64,000 bases of DNA from Fasciolopsis buskii. Lineage: Eukaryota; Platyhelminthes; Trematoda; Plagiorchiida; Fasciolidae. Numbering within the stretch: position 1 is the stretch's first letter; every line of letters begins with the position of its first letter. Location of the stretch: positions 87,826-151,825 of the forward strand of contig LUCM01000553.1 in assembly GCA_008360955.1 (NCBI GenBank), written 5' to 3'. A program made the translations under genes and the position numbers. Below, piece after piece: positions 42,501-57,500 of this stretch. The notes under the pieces are model-generated. The model was given only the letters and a program-made list of their open reading frames with translations. It had not been told where the DNA came from and searched no databases.

Positions 42501-45500
42501 CATCGAAGCAGATGTGACAGTGGACACAGCAAATAAAACTGTCACGCTCTATAAATTATTCTAACTCCATGGATCCAAACTTGTGAGCTTTAAATAGAAA
42601 TGAATGTTTTCTTCCATAAAGTACATCAGTAGGCTGCTGACCAACAAAAGCCATTTAGAAAAAGCAACACAGCAGAGTAAATTGTCACTATAAAATTGAT
42701 CCCGAAAATGTGATTGCTATTGGTTTCCTTTGAAATCCTGAGAAAACCCAACACCATTTATTTTGTATATTTTTGTAAATAAGACTGGTATTTAAGCCAT
42801 GATTTTGCATCCAGTTTCGTCTATGCAATTTATCCCTATTTGTTCATTTGCTAATCAGAATAACACGAAAGGTTCCTTTTGAGTTTCCCACCATTCTACC
42901 CAACGGGTCTTACGGGCATAGATACCCTCCGACTAAAACTAAAAGATTTGAGAGGGAAAAGAATCAAGATTGATGTTTTCAGGGATGCGTTGCTAATTGC
43001 AACCAAACTAAGTAGTGTGTATGCCACAGATTGAGTGACAGTTTCGGTGTTTCAGCGTTTTGAGCTGAGAATTCACGAATGACACTTTTTCAGGACCACT
43101 TTCTAACCATAGAATATTGTTGAGTTCCAGTTGATCAGATCGAATGAGGCAAAAGTTTTCATGCCACAGGATGCATCGCACTAGGGAGGGCACGAAACAT
43201 GGTTGCTCCAGACTGCCTGCCCCGCATCTTTCCGACAAAATGTCTGTTTGCAACACTCACTAATTCCACGTACCGTTCCCATTTGTCTGCGCTGTTAACA
43301 TACCCCGAGGGCACTCATGAAGCCATTTGGCATCGGACGACCGGTTTTCCCACTTTACCTAACCCAACAGGAACATGAATTAATAAACAGAAGGAAACTA
43401 GATGGAAAGGTGTTCCATCTCTTGGTCGAAATGCGATTAGTAAGGATGAGATTATGGTCTCAGTTTGTGCCGTTTAGAATGCTTCAGCGACTGCGTCCAA
43501 ATATTCATTGTTTGGCAAATTGTGCTACTGTATTATAATTCAAGGGCAAACAAATTTATGCGCGATTCTTTACGGTGCATAACCCCTTTGGTTTCCACAT
43601 GTACATTAGCTGTGGTGGAAGAAATTAAGGTCGATAGTCGTCTTTTGTCTTTTCGGTATGCTTGGATGCGAAGATCGCATTATAAGATCTATTCACTTTG
43701 TTGTATTTTTTGATATTGCTGTGATACTGCACTTGGCTCACAATGGTGTCTCGCTCAACACAGTAAACTATGTGGAATCCACTCCTTACCGATCAAGGCT
43801 ATAAACGAGCTGCCCCATTCAGTGACTAATGTTGTGAGATTCTTTCACAACTTATACAAAGCAAACTTCTTGCTCTTCTTAGAAGGAATGACCAGCTTTC
43901 AGTTTCATTTTAGGAAAATGTGTTTTGCTATTTGGCAGCAATCCGCTGTGATTATAAACACCTAACAGACCTTTGAAAAATCCCACAGAACGCACTGAGA
44001 ACAACACGACGTGGCGAATAAGCTCGTTTTCAGTTATTCATATTCTTGCCAATATATGACATTAAATATGGTTTTGAGATGGTTCAAGGGAAATTGTCGG
44101 TTTGCAGTCACATCAGTTCACAATTCTAATAATGTGTCTGTGTGTATGTGTAATTGATCAATTTGTCACCCGACTAGGTTGTAAACCACTTGTTGGATAA
44201 TGACAAGTTTAAGAGTCTGGACAAATTGCATCTGAGCGCATAGAGGGGGGTTACACAAACGGACAGATACGGCTTCGGCTGCGTTCAAAATGCGACACTT
44301 GGCAGTTCTTGATTGCCCTCTCCAGACTTCAAAATCTTCAAACTTTGCATGATAGGTCAAAATTTGAAAAATCTAGAAGAATCTGCTTAGTGTTTTGTAT
44401 TTGACCTCGCCGTTTAGCGACTTTTTCGACTGATAGGTTCAACTGATAAGCTTCTCAGTGCTTCAGCACCATCAGTGATTGTTAACTCGATATGCAGTTG
44501 TCATGTAGAACACTTCCTTGCGCTTAGGTAAAAAGATGAGTTCAGATTGTGGTTGAAGTTGATGAGAAATAAAAAAGTTGTGTTGTTAACTCAGATCGTC
44601 GCCAGGGGACACTTTCAACCTGATTTGGCTTTCATCTGCGCCTTTCGGTGCAATAAAAGTGGCTACGTCGCGAAGGGCAGAAATGACTGCGCAGCACAAC
44701 TACTTCGTTACACGGGGTAGATCGTCTGCTCGGATAATATATGTCCAAAAGTTTGAGTGGTCGTAAATTTCCAGAATCCGAAAAGCCAACAATAGTTAAG
44801 GCCCACCAAACATATCAGTTAGCCTAAAATGACACAATCAAATCCACACGACACTCTCTTAGGCATACTACCTCATCCGAAAATAATAATCATGTAATGG
44901 CAAAAATAAACCGATGTCGGTTTGATCAGGATGTCCCTTTTATTCCCTTTTATTTCAGTAATCTTCAAAATCATACTGGCAGCTAAGGGCTTGTCTCAAA
45001 TGCGATATATCCGCAATTTTATGCGCCTAACGTTGGCTTTGGATAGAGGTATCGACTATCAGCTACTTGCTTTTCCCTAATAAGTAAAAAGCCATGTGAA
45101 CAAAAGCTCATTTGTGGATCTCTGTCAATCAGTTCTTTCTGACCAATCTCTTAGACAGACGGATTGCAAAGAATATAACATTTGGACACTTTTGTTGTAT
45201 GCCCGAAGACCATGAAGTCGAAAGGCACTTTCTGTAAAATGAAATCCAAATAGTGTTCAGCTCTAGTTGTAGATTTGCACCAACACGTCAACTCAGGCAG
45301 CCCATTTTGTTATCCTAGCTTCGTTCATTGTGGCCGTCACGCGAGACCATGCATCACACACTGCTCTACATGACCCCAACTGCATTTAAGGCCACCTGAC
45401 CTAATGAGGTAGACTTGGACTGGACATTTCTATAATAATTCATTTTGGTTTTCTGGTAGCTCAACACTGAGCATTGGCTTTAATCTTACTTTTTCAAACA

Positions 45501-48500
45501 TTTAGAGTCAGCCGTAGTGATTTTGTTGCGCAACTCAACTATTTTTCCTGTGTGTGTCACCATTTCTGATTAAGATCATCACTATTGTCAAATCGAGCGT
45601 GATGAACAACTCTGTTTCAAAACGCGCAGCATAGTGAAAAACGAGCCACTGAAAGACATTAAAATGATTGAAAATCGAAACGGAATTAAACCACGTCTTG
45701 AAGGCGCTTGTTTTAATTTCCCGTCTTGACTGACCAACATTGATTTATATGTTTTTTGTCATCAGTATATATTAGAAATGCCAACTAACTTTCGTCACTA
45801 TGGTGTATTGCAGACATAAAACTATATTCGTGACGACGGTAGTATAAAACAGGAAATCAGCCATATATTGCATTGCAGTTGTCAGCTTCGCAGCTAAAAT
45901 GGATTTCGTAAAGAATAAACCTCGTAGGATAGGTAATCTTGAGATTAGGCTGTCCGGTCTGTATCCTGACCTAATTCTAATCGAGCAAAAGGTAGTAAAT
46001 GGATATTTAGTGTGCGTAACATATAAATACTGTTGTGTGAGTCCGATATATCGTCGACTTTGAGAAGTGGTTTCATGAGTAACTCTGAATGGGCATTTTC
46101 CCACACAAAGGTATCTGGGTTTCAGAACTGTAGAGAAATTAGGTGTAACATCGGCAATCATGAGGACTAATTAATGTTAACTACACTCAAACGATTTACC
46201 GATGGATTACCAGTGTCCATTTATAAATGCTTCGCTCATCTGGCATGCACGAAATGAATCAATAGCACGCCGCATCCTTCCCATTTTGGCACTTGCTTGC
46301 TCGGACAGAAGTGTTTATTTGCCGGTTTATCGTTCTTCAGCTATTTGCCACTAATGTCTCCAAAAGGAGTCTCGTTTTTCTTTGTATTGTCTTTATTGTG
46401 AATGCGACGACAGTCAAATTACTTTGAACTGGTGTCATCTAGAAGGACTAGTTGGAATTTGTCAGTAATTCTTTTGCGAACACTATTGAGTAAATATCGA
46501 CGGTCTATTGTTGAATGCTGTTGCACTTTCGTAATCTCCTTTAAAATCCTTCACATTTTCTTTTTCTGTTTCTTGAATTAAAAACAGAGGTAGCAGACAA
46601 CAAATCATCATCAGTGAGTCAAAGTCTTCTTTGGATTTTGAATTCTATGCTCATTTGTGATTTTTACTATAATGGAATATATATGGAAAACGTGAGACAA
46701 TAGGGACTGCCGTACTAACTGCCATAATCAAAGAACGACACTTCGGTGTGCCTTGTGCATCTTGTGGAATAAGGTGATTTTAAAGTGGGACACTATGAGC
46801 ATTTCGCATCTTTCAATGGTTTCTGAAATGTGCACTGCAACTCACCGAGCAAAATAATGGATGGCCGTTAACAGCAAAATATATCCGATTTGCTTGTTAG
46901 TTAAGAAAAAGTTATGCTGCTTTATCCAGAGAAGAGTACATGTTCATTAAAACTTATACAACCCCAAACATGTCCTTCAAAGGAACATAAAATCACCTCA
47001 CCAGTATCTCGTTGATTAGCCCTGGTCTCCAGTTGAGGTTGATATGGACGGTGTTCTCTGGGTCAAAAAGAAAGCGAGCAACCAAATCCTTTCTTCGGTT
47101 TAGAATTGACCAGTCGGTATTCGACGGGGAGTGCTCTGCGTCTACAAGAAATTCTCTCGGTCCATTTTTGCGTCCGGTAATCCAAGCTCCTTGAAAATTG
47201 ATTAATGAGACAGACAGCTAATTTCGTGTGAAACGACAAGAATGACGCCATCAAATAATCAACTGGGATAAACTAGCAGTAACCGTTAGTGTGAGTAGAT
47301 AAGTAATCTTAATTTGGTTTGAATTTTCCACTTCCGTTTGAAGGAGTTAAATGTGGCCGTTTAACAAAGTTGAACATCGACATTAGGCGAGGGTGCTAGT
47401 CTTAATCGTTTTTCTTTGACATACTCACTATGGCTAGTGTCAGGAAACTGAAGTACGAGATGTGATTTACTACTGCAAACTTTTGGTATATTATTTTTCA
47501 ATTAACAACGGCGAGACTGCAAACCTTATTATTGCCGGGGAGGGCGTACTGAGCTAGTTTCAGAATGGGAAAAACAATGATAAAAGAAACCGCCAGTTTT
47601 ATGCTTTCCTGTTTTCTCTATAAATAAAACAAAGAAGGCTAGCTGCATCTATCATTTTATTTCAGCTCATTGGCTCTTCCAATGACATGAATTCTTTCAG
47701 CCGTGAAATAAATAATGAGCATGATTTCGCAGCCGAATTCCGGGTGATTTTGTTTTTGTAGACATTTTTAGAGACAGAAACCCAACCAGTTATGATTCTT
47801 TTAGTCTAGGGTTTAGGCGATTTGGCCATTTTAGTGCTCATTGACTGGAAGTTCATCCAGCAGCGGCCAAATAACAGGTAAATATAGTGACACACCATCT
47901 GTAGAACAATTCATACTTCACATAATAAATTACAGGTACACCCAGTTGTGGTGTGGTGACAAATTGTTGTTACTATTCCTAGTGTTCTAGTGCTTGTGAC
48001 GTGTACAGAAGCTTCAGTAAGCGTCAAGAATTTATTTACAGATTCCCCTTATTATAACTGTAGTTGGGATTTAATAAGGCCAGTTAGACATCAGTGATCT
48101 TGGCTATCAACTGAGACGCTCTTGAACATAGGAAATGAAATCTTACTGCCACAATAGAATTTAAAGCATGTTTTTGTTTGAGTCTTCAGATCTCTCCTAG
48201 GTTACACTGTTCATTGATGTCAGACTCGCTTGCCCAACATAAATTCTCTGTTCATCAGGTATCGCACCCATGACTTCGCTTATATTTGTGGTCTCAGTAT
48301 AATTATTCGTTAATTGAAGCATTTTGCGTTAACTGATTGCTAATATTCGTGGCTGATTACAGACAAAAAGCATTGCTCACTGAGGATCCCTATTTACATC
48401 AATGTTGCTCTCACTTCAAGGCAACTCAACCACCCTGCCTTAATCGCTTTTTTTGTTATCGTGGTGGCGAAGCAGTGAGCTAGAAACTGTAAAATCTTTC

Positions 48501-51500
48501 GGTGCCACAGTGTTCATCATAATGGAGTCATATGAATATCTCGGTCAATTTGAAATTTCGTGTTTCAGCCTTTCCACCGTTTCAAACCAAATAAAGCCAC
48601 CGTTTACATCATACTAATCGAATGAAGTTTACCTATCCAGAAAGAAATCAATCGCATTCAAAAACGATCACCAAGTTATTTATGATCATGGCATAATTTT
48701 AACATAGAATGTCTTTTCTCTATTCCGGATGATAATTCTACCCAGTGTTTCATGTACCTTTGTCCAGTCAAAGTAAGACAATATTTAAACGACCCAAGTG
48801 ACAGCAGTTGTAGAGCTTGGAATGAATGAGCAACCGAGCAGGGAATTCGAGTGTCCAGAGCAAAAGTACCAAATGTTTAGCACCATAATCCTGGGCTGCA
48901 TAGTTTTTTGTTGGATGCTTAGGATATAGTGGCCTGGAAAACATTCAGCAAATGGACACTTCTAGAAGGAAGCTGTTCGAGAAATTACCCCGCCTTTTTA
49001 TTACCATCCAGGTTATTTACGCTGACACGAGTAAAGCGGGAAGAGCGTTACAAACTTATCAGAAGTGAATGTATTGCGGGTTTGGAAAATTCAGCCGTTT
49101 CGTTGACGGAGGAATTTAGTGCAGTCTAGGAAAGTAAGCAGTATGAAAAAACGAGAATACTTCAGGAATAAGTTCCTTGTATCACTCTAACAGAGTTTAG
49201 CAAGCATATTATCTTGAACAGAGAGATTTTCTTTCAATCTGAATTGAATCTAGTAAAACACCCTTGGATCCTGGGTGTGCTTCATGTAAGAACATACCAA
49301 GGAATGAATCATGGTCCTATCCAAAATCGTGTGTTCTAACGACATAATTTAATGAGTTACATAATCAGTGGATGGCGCAGAAATTCAAAGAATTCTTGGA
49401 GTAAGAGTTAAATGAAATTTCATACTAAAGTTCCTAAGAATCACATCAAAATTACCAAAATTCTGTTAAAACATGTTATCGGGCCCATCGATTGCCACTG
49501 TTTATTGACACTGAATTTTTAGCAATGCATGCGCCAAACCGTTGTGAACTAAGATCATATTGTTTTCCTTATTGGGTTCGTAATAAATGAAAGTTGTGAT
49601 GTGCACAAGGTAAATAAGGCGAATATCTAATGAGTTTATGGCTTATTTGCGCGCTAAATAAATCCAAATCTCGAGGCTTATTATCAAATAGTTTCCGTTC
49701 TTAGTAACTAGCAGGAGTGCAAACGTAATTTATTTGTCTCACTGAGCAATTGTTTACTGAAAGTAAATGTATTCATATGGTGCTTGTTGCATGAGTTTAG
49801 GCATGACCTATAATGTTTCAAAAGAATAAGACCAAAAATAAGGGAATAGAATGCGTTCATCTTAATTAACTTACGACCACTTATTGAGTTCAGGATGGAA
49901 TCCAACTGGAACGGCGAGAGCTGCAAACTACTGAAGTGAGTCATATTGAGCAAACCATTGTTCACAAGCAAGATTTGTTCCATCACGTTGTGAGTGTTAT
50001 TGCGCCACATACGACTGGAAATGTTGGTTTCGTTGAAGTTCTGTTACGGCCACGAGACATGCGCAGACAAAGGTGCATAAGTGCAGAATTTCAAAACGTT
50101 TTTACAAACGGCAGGATTTGCCATAATGCGTTGCATAGTGTTGTACTGTAATGTACTATATTCACTGAACGGGCTCCGGGGTTTTTTATATGAAGAGGAA
50201 ACTACGACTTGCATCTACCGTATGATATTTCCAAGTTCTTTTTTATAAGTCCTAAAAGTTGTTCAAAACGATGGTTAGTTGGAAGGCGCCACGCTACTTG
50301 ACTGCTGACCAGCAGATTAGGGGCCTGACGTCGAAAGCCCAGATCTTTTTTAACTTCTGTTGTCAGTTACGTCTTTAGTTAAGTTTAATTGGAGATCTGC
50401 AATATCCACATCCACGTAGTAGACTACTGGTGAGATCCACACCTAAATTTTCTCGCATTATAACTTTAACCTCTGATACAGTTAACTCCAATAATTAAGA
50501 ACGAAGAGTTAAATGAACGTTGCCGATCTGAGTGCACTTATGTAGTCTGTCTTAAGGAAGACAAGCTTAAAACTTGTGCTAGTCGATACAGTCATAGCTG
50601 ACGCCAGTACTGGGTAGTTGCGAGCACTCTGACGAACGTGCTCTGTCCCAGCTTGTGATCAATATCGTCTGCGTTAAAACTGCACTGCAAAATAAATCAC
50701 AGTTCGAGGTCCAATTACAAAACAGACTTTTCAGAGCAAATGTGCTGCGGTAAGTCATACTGCTGACCAGAATAAACTGCACCCCACGAAACATGTCTAT
50801 CGTTAGTTAAGATAATGACTCTATTCAAAATAATAAAAAGTAGGTTTTTTATTGTGAATAACATCAAGTGGATAACACAGCGTTGTTAGTAGATGTAGTA
50901 CGCCAACGTTTAGACTACCGCAGGTAATCATTTGATTGCAAAACTGCCTTGAGAAAGACTACCAACGACGGTCGAAACGTTGGCACATTAAATCTACCAA
51001 CAACGCGTTGTTATTAACATTAGATCATTCACAATAAAAACCAATACATGGAGCATCGATTTTTCAACAAATTCCTTAGGTCTAAAGTGGGTTTTATTTA
51101 CTCAGTGTCTAAAATAGCATGTTCTGTCAGTCAGTCGATCTACCTTACCGTGCAAAGCTTGAGGTCCATTAAAACAGTCATCTCTGATGAAAATCACAGC
51201 GGTGAGATTTTTCAGTTCGAAGTTTTAGATCTGTCACCTTTTTGTGGCAAGAAGTAAATGAATCCGGAGCGCTCAGTTCGATGGTCCTCTGTCATGTACG
51301 TTACAACTTACGGAAAATTCATTCATTTCAGATGAATTACTTGATGTTCCAGGGAAAATGAGTATTACTCTGCTGAGTAAAGGCGGGAAAACGCAGATTT
51401 GGTACTTCCGCCGGACTTCATAAAAATTTGCTAAGTTTGTAGTCATTTGCATTAAATTACCAAAATAAGCCTTCTGCCCATTTTAAAGGACTTATTGCGT

Positions 51501-54500
51501 GGCTTAGCAACTGGCTGTCGAGTTATTAATGAAGCAAAGAACTCAAGACATTAAAAATATTCAACCGTTCACATGGTAAGTTTATAATGTAAATCAGTAA
51601 TAACTCTAAAACTGTCATGTGCTCCCTCGAACTAATAACCTGACCCCGGTCAGATGTGCAACAGTCGGTCGTAAGTATTCTCCACGCTTCTCATTGTGTC
51701 AATGTGATGGTCGTTATCAGTTTATTGTATACAGATTGATAGTATCCACCACTAGTACAAGTGACACTCACTGCATTTGTGCTTCGACACAGATACAATG
51801 TGCTACGTAAGTGGAGGCATTGACAATCAATTTTCGACATGGTAACCCATGTGCTTCTGAGCAGAGTGGTATTTGGATGCGCTGCAGATGAACATTATTA
51901 CATTTGTGGCCGTGAGAAGGAGAATATCTAGCAAACCGTCAGATTGCGGAAAGCAGTAACAATCGTTATCCATTACACAAACCCTAAGCCCTCACGGAGG
52001 AATCAAGGGAATATGGATGCAGCGGAACTGGAGCAAAACGGCAATAGCACGCACCTTGGGAGGCGTGCGAAAAGAACAATCTTCAGAATGAAAAAAATAG
52101 TTTGTTGGTAGAAAGCAGTGAATCGGATCTGTAATCTTCCACGGTAAAAGCGCGCGTGTCCATCCAACGAGAGACATTAGAATCCCGCCCATTCTTATCT
52201 ATGCTCCAGGATTCAAACTAGGTTGAAAACATATGGCCCCAGTTAAAATTAAAGATCTCTACGATCAGAGATTGCGGTCTGATCTGAAAACACTTTGAGC
52301 ATTCCGTTAGTGTGATTTGTCGAACGACCGACCGATGGAGAGTAAGTCACGGTCGCTGGTGGAGCTCTTCCTGCCAGCCTGGAAAAATAGAAGGTGGATT
52401 CATAAACCACGGACTTTCATAATGGGTAATAAAATGAACTATTCTTTCATAATTCTTCTCAAATTCAAAATGCAGTTGAATGCGATCGAAATTAGGACAG
52501 GCACCGGGAACTCTACTGGTAAGGCACATTTTATTTGCCATATATATGTATATACGACTTACAGTCATGGAAAGCTGGTTCCACGAATCAATGGTGATAT
52601 TCCAGCGGCCAGGCGTTATCCAAACAACAGGATGGGATAAAGTAATTTCTGTAATACAAATGGACGAAGATAATGTTTATAGATTCAGTACATGGCACTG
52701 TATTTAGTTTTTATTAACAACAAATTCTAGCCATAAGATCATGTATGCGCGTGTTATAATAACTTTTGCTGATATGAAACAAATAGACAGGCTAAGAGTA
52801 ATTTTATATTATTATATATCCCACTGGCGTGGCTTAATCTTCTAATCACCTTCAATTCATATAGTATTAATGCATTTTAATAAATCGTATCTGACTATTA
52901 GCATGCATTACACACTCCGTCGGAACACCTCGATATTTCGTTTTCACTATAATACTTGCATTTTGAACAGGTGTGTCTGATAATGTGAGGTTCTTATTTC
53001 TTGCGTACGATGCCATCGATTGTGTACTGCAAGGCTAAACCAGTTTAAACTCAGGTGTCAATCAAAAATCTGGCCTGTAATTTTTTAGGCAATTTAAAAG
53101 GAACCTTTCCATCGATATAATAACCTGTGTACACTTGTGCGCGGCAAATGTTTCTCATTCGAAATACGTCCGAGGATGCTCTGCAAAAGAAGCATAAATT
53201 CCGCTCAAGTAAGCTTTACTCAAATAGAGCTCAATCAAATGTTCTTTTGCTTTAATAAATATCAATCTCGCCTAACTGTCAGACTGAATTCGAAAATCCA
53301 GAAAGCAAAAAAGACATTAAAACTGCGCATAGACTCTCCCTAAGTGTTTCATTTTGCCATATGCACAAAACTGCGAAAGGCGATTGGTCGGTGAGGAAGA
53401 AATGGTGTGGACACTAACTAGGCTTGTATATGGTCACGCTTATCGCAACGCATATTGCCAATTTGTTTTCCTTCGTGCCAATTAACGCTAAAATTCTTTC
53501 CAATTTAGTTAGAGAAATTCAATCTTATTTCCATCGATGAAGATAGATAAAGACTGCATGCTCAGCTATGCAGTGATCCATGTTGAATTTAAATTAGTCA
53601 TGCTTTATTTTGCTGTTTATCTTTGATCAGCGTCTTTGGACTGAAAAATATAACGCAAACTTTGCTGTTTCAGACCAAACCATTCAGCGAAAATCTTGCT
53701 TAATCATATTTCGTAGTTTCCGCTGGAGTCACAGATAGCTCCGTTTTGAGTGCAAGTCGTTCTGTCGGCGGATCTTCCACGTAAGAGTTGTTGCAAATTT
53801 GGATCTGTCTAAAATTGATCATTTTCGCCATAAAAACCGTTATTCTCAGATCATTTCAAATATTTTATGTTCAGAGTCCAGTCTGCAATCCATTAGTTCT
53901 GCGTTATAGAGATTCGTTCGAACGGGTCAGATCCTACAAATTTTACTGCTCGTCATTTTCAATCACTGGGGTGACTGCTATTTTTAAACTTTCGATTTCA
54001 CAATTACCTCAATTTAATGCAAATTTTGTTCCCAAAATTGTTCTATTAATATTATTTCTCGATGATATTAGTTCTACTGGTTCATTCTTTCCAATTTTTC
54101 GAAAATCTCGCAGTGTCGTAGGATGCCAGTCAAAAACAGAGGCAATCGATGGATGTTATCAATTCAGCCCACATTTTTCGTTTGCTCTTCGATTATTAGA
54201 CTGCCTCAAAGAAAAGGCTATTTCACACATCGCTTATGTTTGAAGCAAAAGAGAAAAAACTGCCTATTCGGTGTGAGTGCTTACCTAGGTTTAGCGAATT
54301 TGCTCTTCAAGAACCTGCAAACTTAACAGGGCGGTGGTGGAGTCGTTTCATTAAACAACTTTTGTTTTCAAAGGGGAAAACCACTGGTGTGAACTTGAAA
54401 TTACTAAGAATATGCGTATTTGTAAGCCTATTTTATTCTTTCCTATAGGATACAATTAGCACTGAATAGAAACCACAAGGACTTTACGGGAGTCATGTTT

Positions 54501-57500
54501 AGTGCTCAATAGTGCCATTTTTCAACGAATAATTATTTTGTTTGAGAAGATATTGAAAATATAACAGCGTGATTTATAAAGGATTCGAAAACAGGATAAG
54601 GAAAGTCACGGATTAGGAAAGGAAAAATCTATTGTTTCTTGTTTATTAGTAAGCAAAAGAAAAGCAGGCTTTTTTACCAACGGTTCCACTGAATTCATGC
54701 ACTTAAGTTGCTTTATCAATTTTTCGCCTGTGAATTAACACAAGCAGTTAATTGCACTTAGCTAAACGCATTTATGAATCCATAATCCCAGTCGCTTTTT
54801 AATGACTACACATCCATTTACCCACTTACAAATCGTTCTATTCTATGCTTCTGACATACATTCACAGTTTACTTACGAATCAAGTTGTTATGGCAACAGC
54901 TGAATACTCTGTACTTACCCGATGTCATATAGGACGACTTGAGTACATGTTCTCCCAATACACTGTACTCGTTGTCTTGAATCTTCAAGTCAAACTGAGA
55001 GTGAATAGTATCCTTTTTGGACTCATGAGAGGTTAGTTGTAGGCGAACTTTGTGATTTAGTTGGTCTTCGGTGAATAGATTTGCCTTGAATCCCAACTGA
55101 TCCTGTGCACTGTCAACAGTCAAATTGCACTCCACAGAATCCTGTCAGCGATAAGTGAGATTTTATTAGTTGGAACGACCCTCACAAGTGGCGAAATGGA
55201 AGTAGTCAGTGCATGAAATGACTGTTTCCATTTATTCTTTGTGGAGCTGTTTCAGCCATTTCGGTAGTCAGAAGAAAACATAAATCAACCTATATATTGT
55301 AAACATAAGCCTCCAAATGATTCAGATGGCCGGGATTGGGTGTTGCAAGCTCGCAGTTGAACAGCTGCTCCCAAAGGCCCTCAAAATGCTCCCGGGCAAC
55401 AGCTTGCCTCAAACTTTCTTCGCTGAGGAAGTCCGATGCATCAGCCCTAGATGTGGTGCTTTCACTAAGACTGGGAGGACGGAGAGAATGCTTCCCAACA
55501 GTTTGACGGATCCTTGATAGTCAATTCCGATGGTAGTAAAAAAAGGCAAGTGCTCATTTCATTCAAACTCAAACGTGTAGAATATTCTGTATGGATGAAG
55601 GGAGGGCAAAATTTTCCTAGTGTGGCACGACCAGTTTTACGATCATCGGTGTTCATCGTTTTTATGAATCCCTGAACTATCCTGAACGGCTTAATGGGAG
55701 TCGCAAGAAATCGATGCATCATGTATTAGGTTTTATTTTGATTGGTAAAATAGTACTGACACATCTAACAGCAAAGTTGTTATTAACATTATATCATTCA
55801 ACCAAATACATCGTTGGTTCATGTATATGATGAATCAAATAGCATTGCAGCATGGAAGCATGCCGATTTGATTATTACGCGATTTAAAAGGCAAATTTGA
55901 TAACCGCTCAGTGATTCTCATTTCGTCTGATATGTTTGGTACCAGGAAGTTATTCCTGTTTTGAATAGAAGTTCGTTAAGAGCCTCTTGAATACTTTATT
56001 TGAAATGCACCCTTTACGAGATCAAATAACATTCGCAAACACTGCCGATTTTATTACAAAAAAACTTAAACTCTCGACATTAGAGAATAAAGCCTAGAAG
56101 CCAACAGTTAGGGCAAAGTTTGATTGTAGAGTTCTAATGTGTTTTAGTTCAAATGAAGTGAAGTTGTTCAAACCAAATTTAACGTGAATTTCTGTGTGCA
56201 TGCATATCTGTTTCAAAAACGACACGGCATCTGATGTTACGTCTCATCAGTGCTTTTTAAAGAATCAAGCGTTACTGGGTGACTCCGTTTATATCTCTCA
56301 ATTTCTGCGTGATACTTACTGCTTCTTTTCGCAAACAACCTTCTTAGAGTTAACAGTCGTAGAAGGTCGCATATGTCGATGCGAAATGGCTGCTTTATAT
56401 TACCACATTGTCGGTGCGTCAAAAAATCACATTATATTTTCGTCAAATGTGTCGTTTGAGTTACTGCTGGAGTTTGCCCCGAGAAAAGCTGGATTCCCAA
56501 CTGAAAATTCGAGTTATTTTCAACGGTTTACCATATGTCAATTGTACTGATTTTTGTCACAAGCGTAATACGCATTTGTGCGCAGTTTGCATAAGTGCTG
56601 CACGGTGATCAACAGATCAATTCAGGCAATCAACTTCGGGCTTCGGAATTCAAATTTCTAGCGCAAATTGGTTATTTCATACATTCACGTCTTTTGCCGG
56701 ATAAGTGGAAAAGAGCGTATGCCTTCCCAGGAATCGAAGGTCTGATATGCTGCCCTCTGTTAAGTCCGATTGTTGTTCCATCGTTGCTGTTCAAACTGAT
56801 CTAGGAAAATATGTTTTTCCGATACGCACAGCTGGTAGAGTGCTTTTGTTTCTAGTGGTAAGACGTAGAAAACGATCAATTTGCTTTGAGTGTGCGTGTG
56901 AATAGTTAACAAACCGCAGCAATCCATCTCTCCGTCTACAGACTGGTAGTCCGGTGATCGACTGCGTCATTTAATGAGGCGCACAAATCGCTGAATGAGG
57001 TGCTTACATTCGCACCAGTGCTAATGGGCTTTCAAACTCGGTGTTCCAAATCACCGAACAACAAGGAAGTTCTGATACCATTAACCATTAACACGCTAAG
57101 CGGTGCCGGGATAAGTAAATCTGTTCGTAGTTAGGCCCTGCCAGTGGCGAACCCCGGTTAAAGACGTCCACGAAACTTATTCTAACTGTTGTTTCTCATT
57201 TGATACACAATCATTCCTTTACATGTATGGCAATGAAATTTAAAGTTTGCTTTGTCGAGGTGAAAAATATTTTCATCCGTAATCCAAATATGAACTCCTC
57301 GCTATGATTCTAATTGAGGCATGGATGCAAACTTTCTGTTTATTTTGCGCTTTCTTGTCTAGCTGAGCTCCGAGGTGACACTGAAGACGGATTAAAAACA
57401 TGGGTTGCCTCCGTGTGACAATATGAGTTCTACCAAAGACAACGGCTGTCTACCTTTTGACCTAAAGGCACTTATTAAATCTGCCAGACCCTGTTGAAAA

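Noticed and set aside
43008..43256. Minus-strand open frame resembling a lipid transfer exon
   Set aside because: No clear donor and not needed for phase continuity; left out, though composition is protein-like.
44166..44360. Minus-strand open frame near 44.2 kb
   Set aside because: No recognisable splice pair; not required by the exon chain.
45772..46161. 129-codon minus-strand open frame as an exon
   Set aside because: The acceptor near its start would not fit the phase left by exon 10, and exons 10 and 11 already join directly.
50843..51042. CRISPR-like or terminator hairpin
   Set aside because: The genome is animal, there is no array, and the structure belongs to a dispersed foldback family.
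53788..54243. 151-codon plus-strand open frame
   Set aside because: Hydrophobic, no motif, no splice partners, lies in an intron of the opposite-strand gene; chance ORF in AT-rich DNA.
56194..56550. 118-codon plus-strand open frame
   Set aside because: Overlaps the minus-strand exon 5 and shows no domain; likely a shadow.
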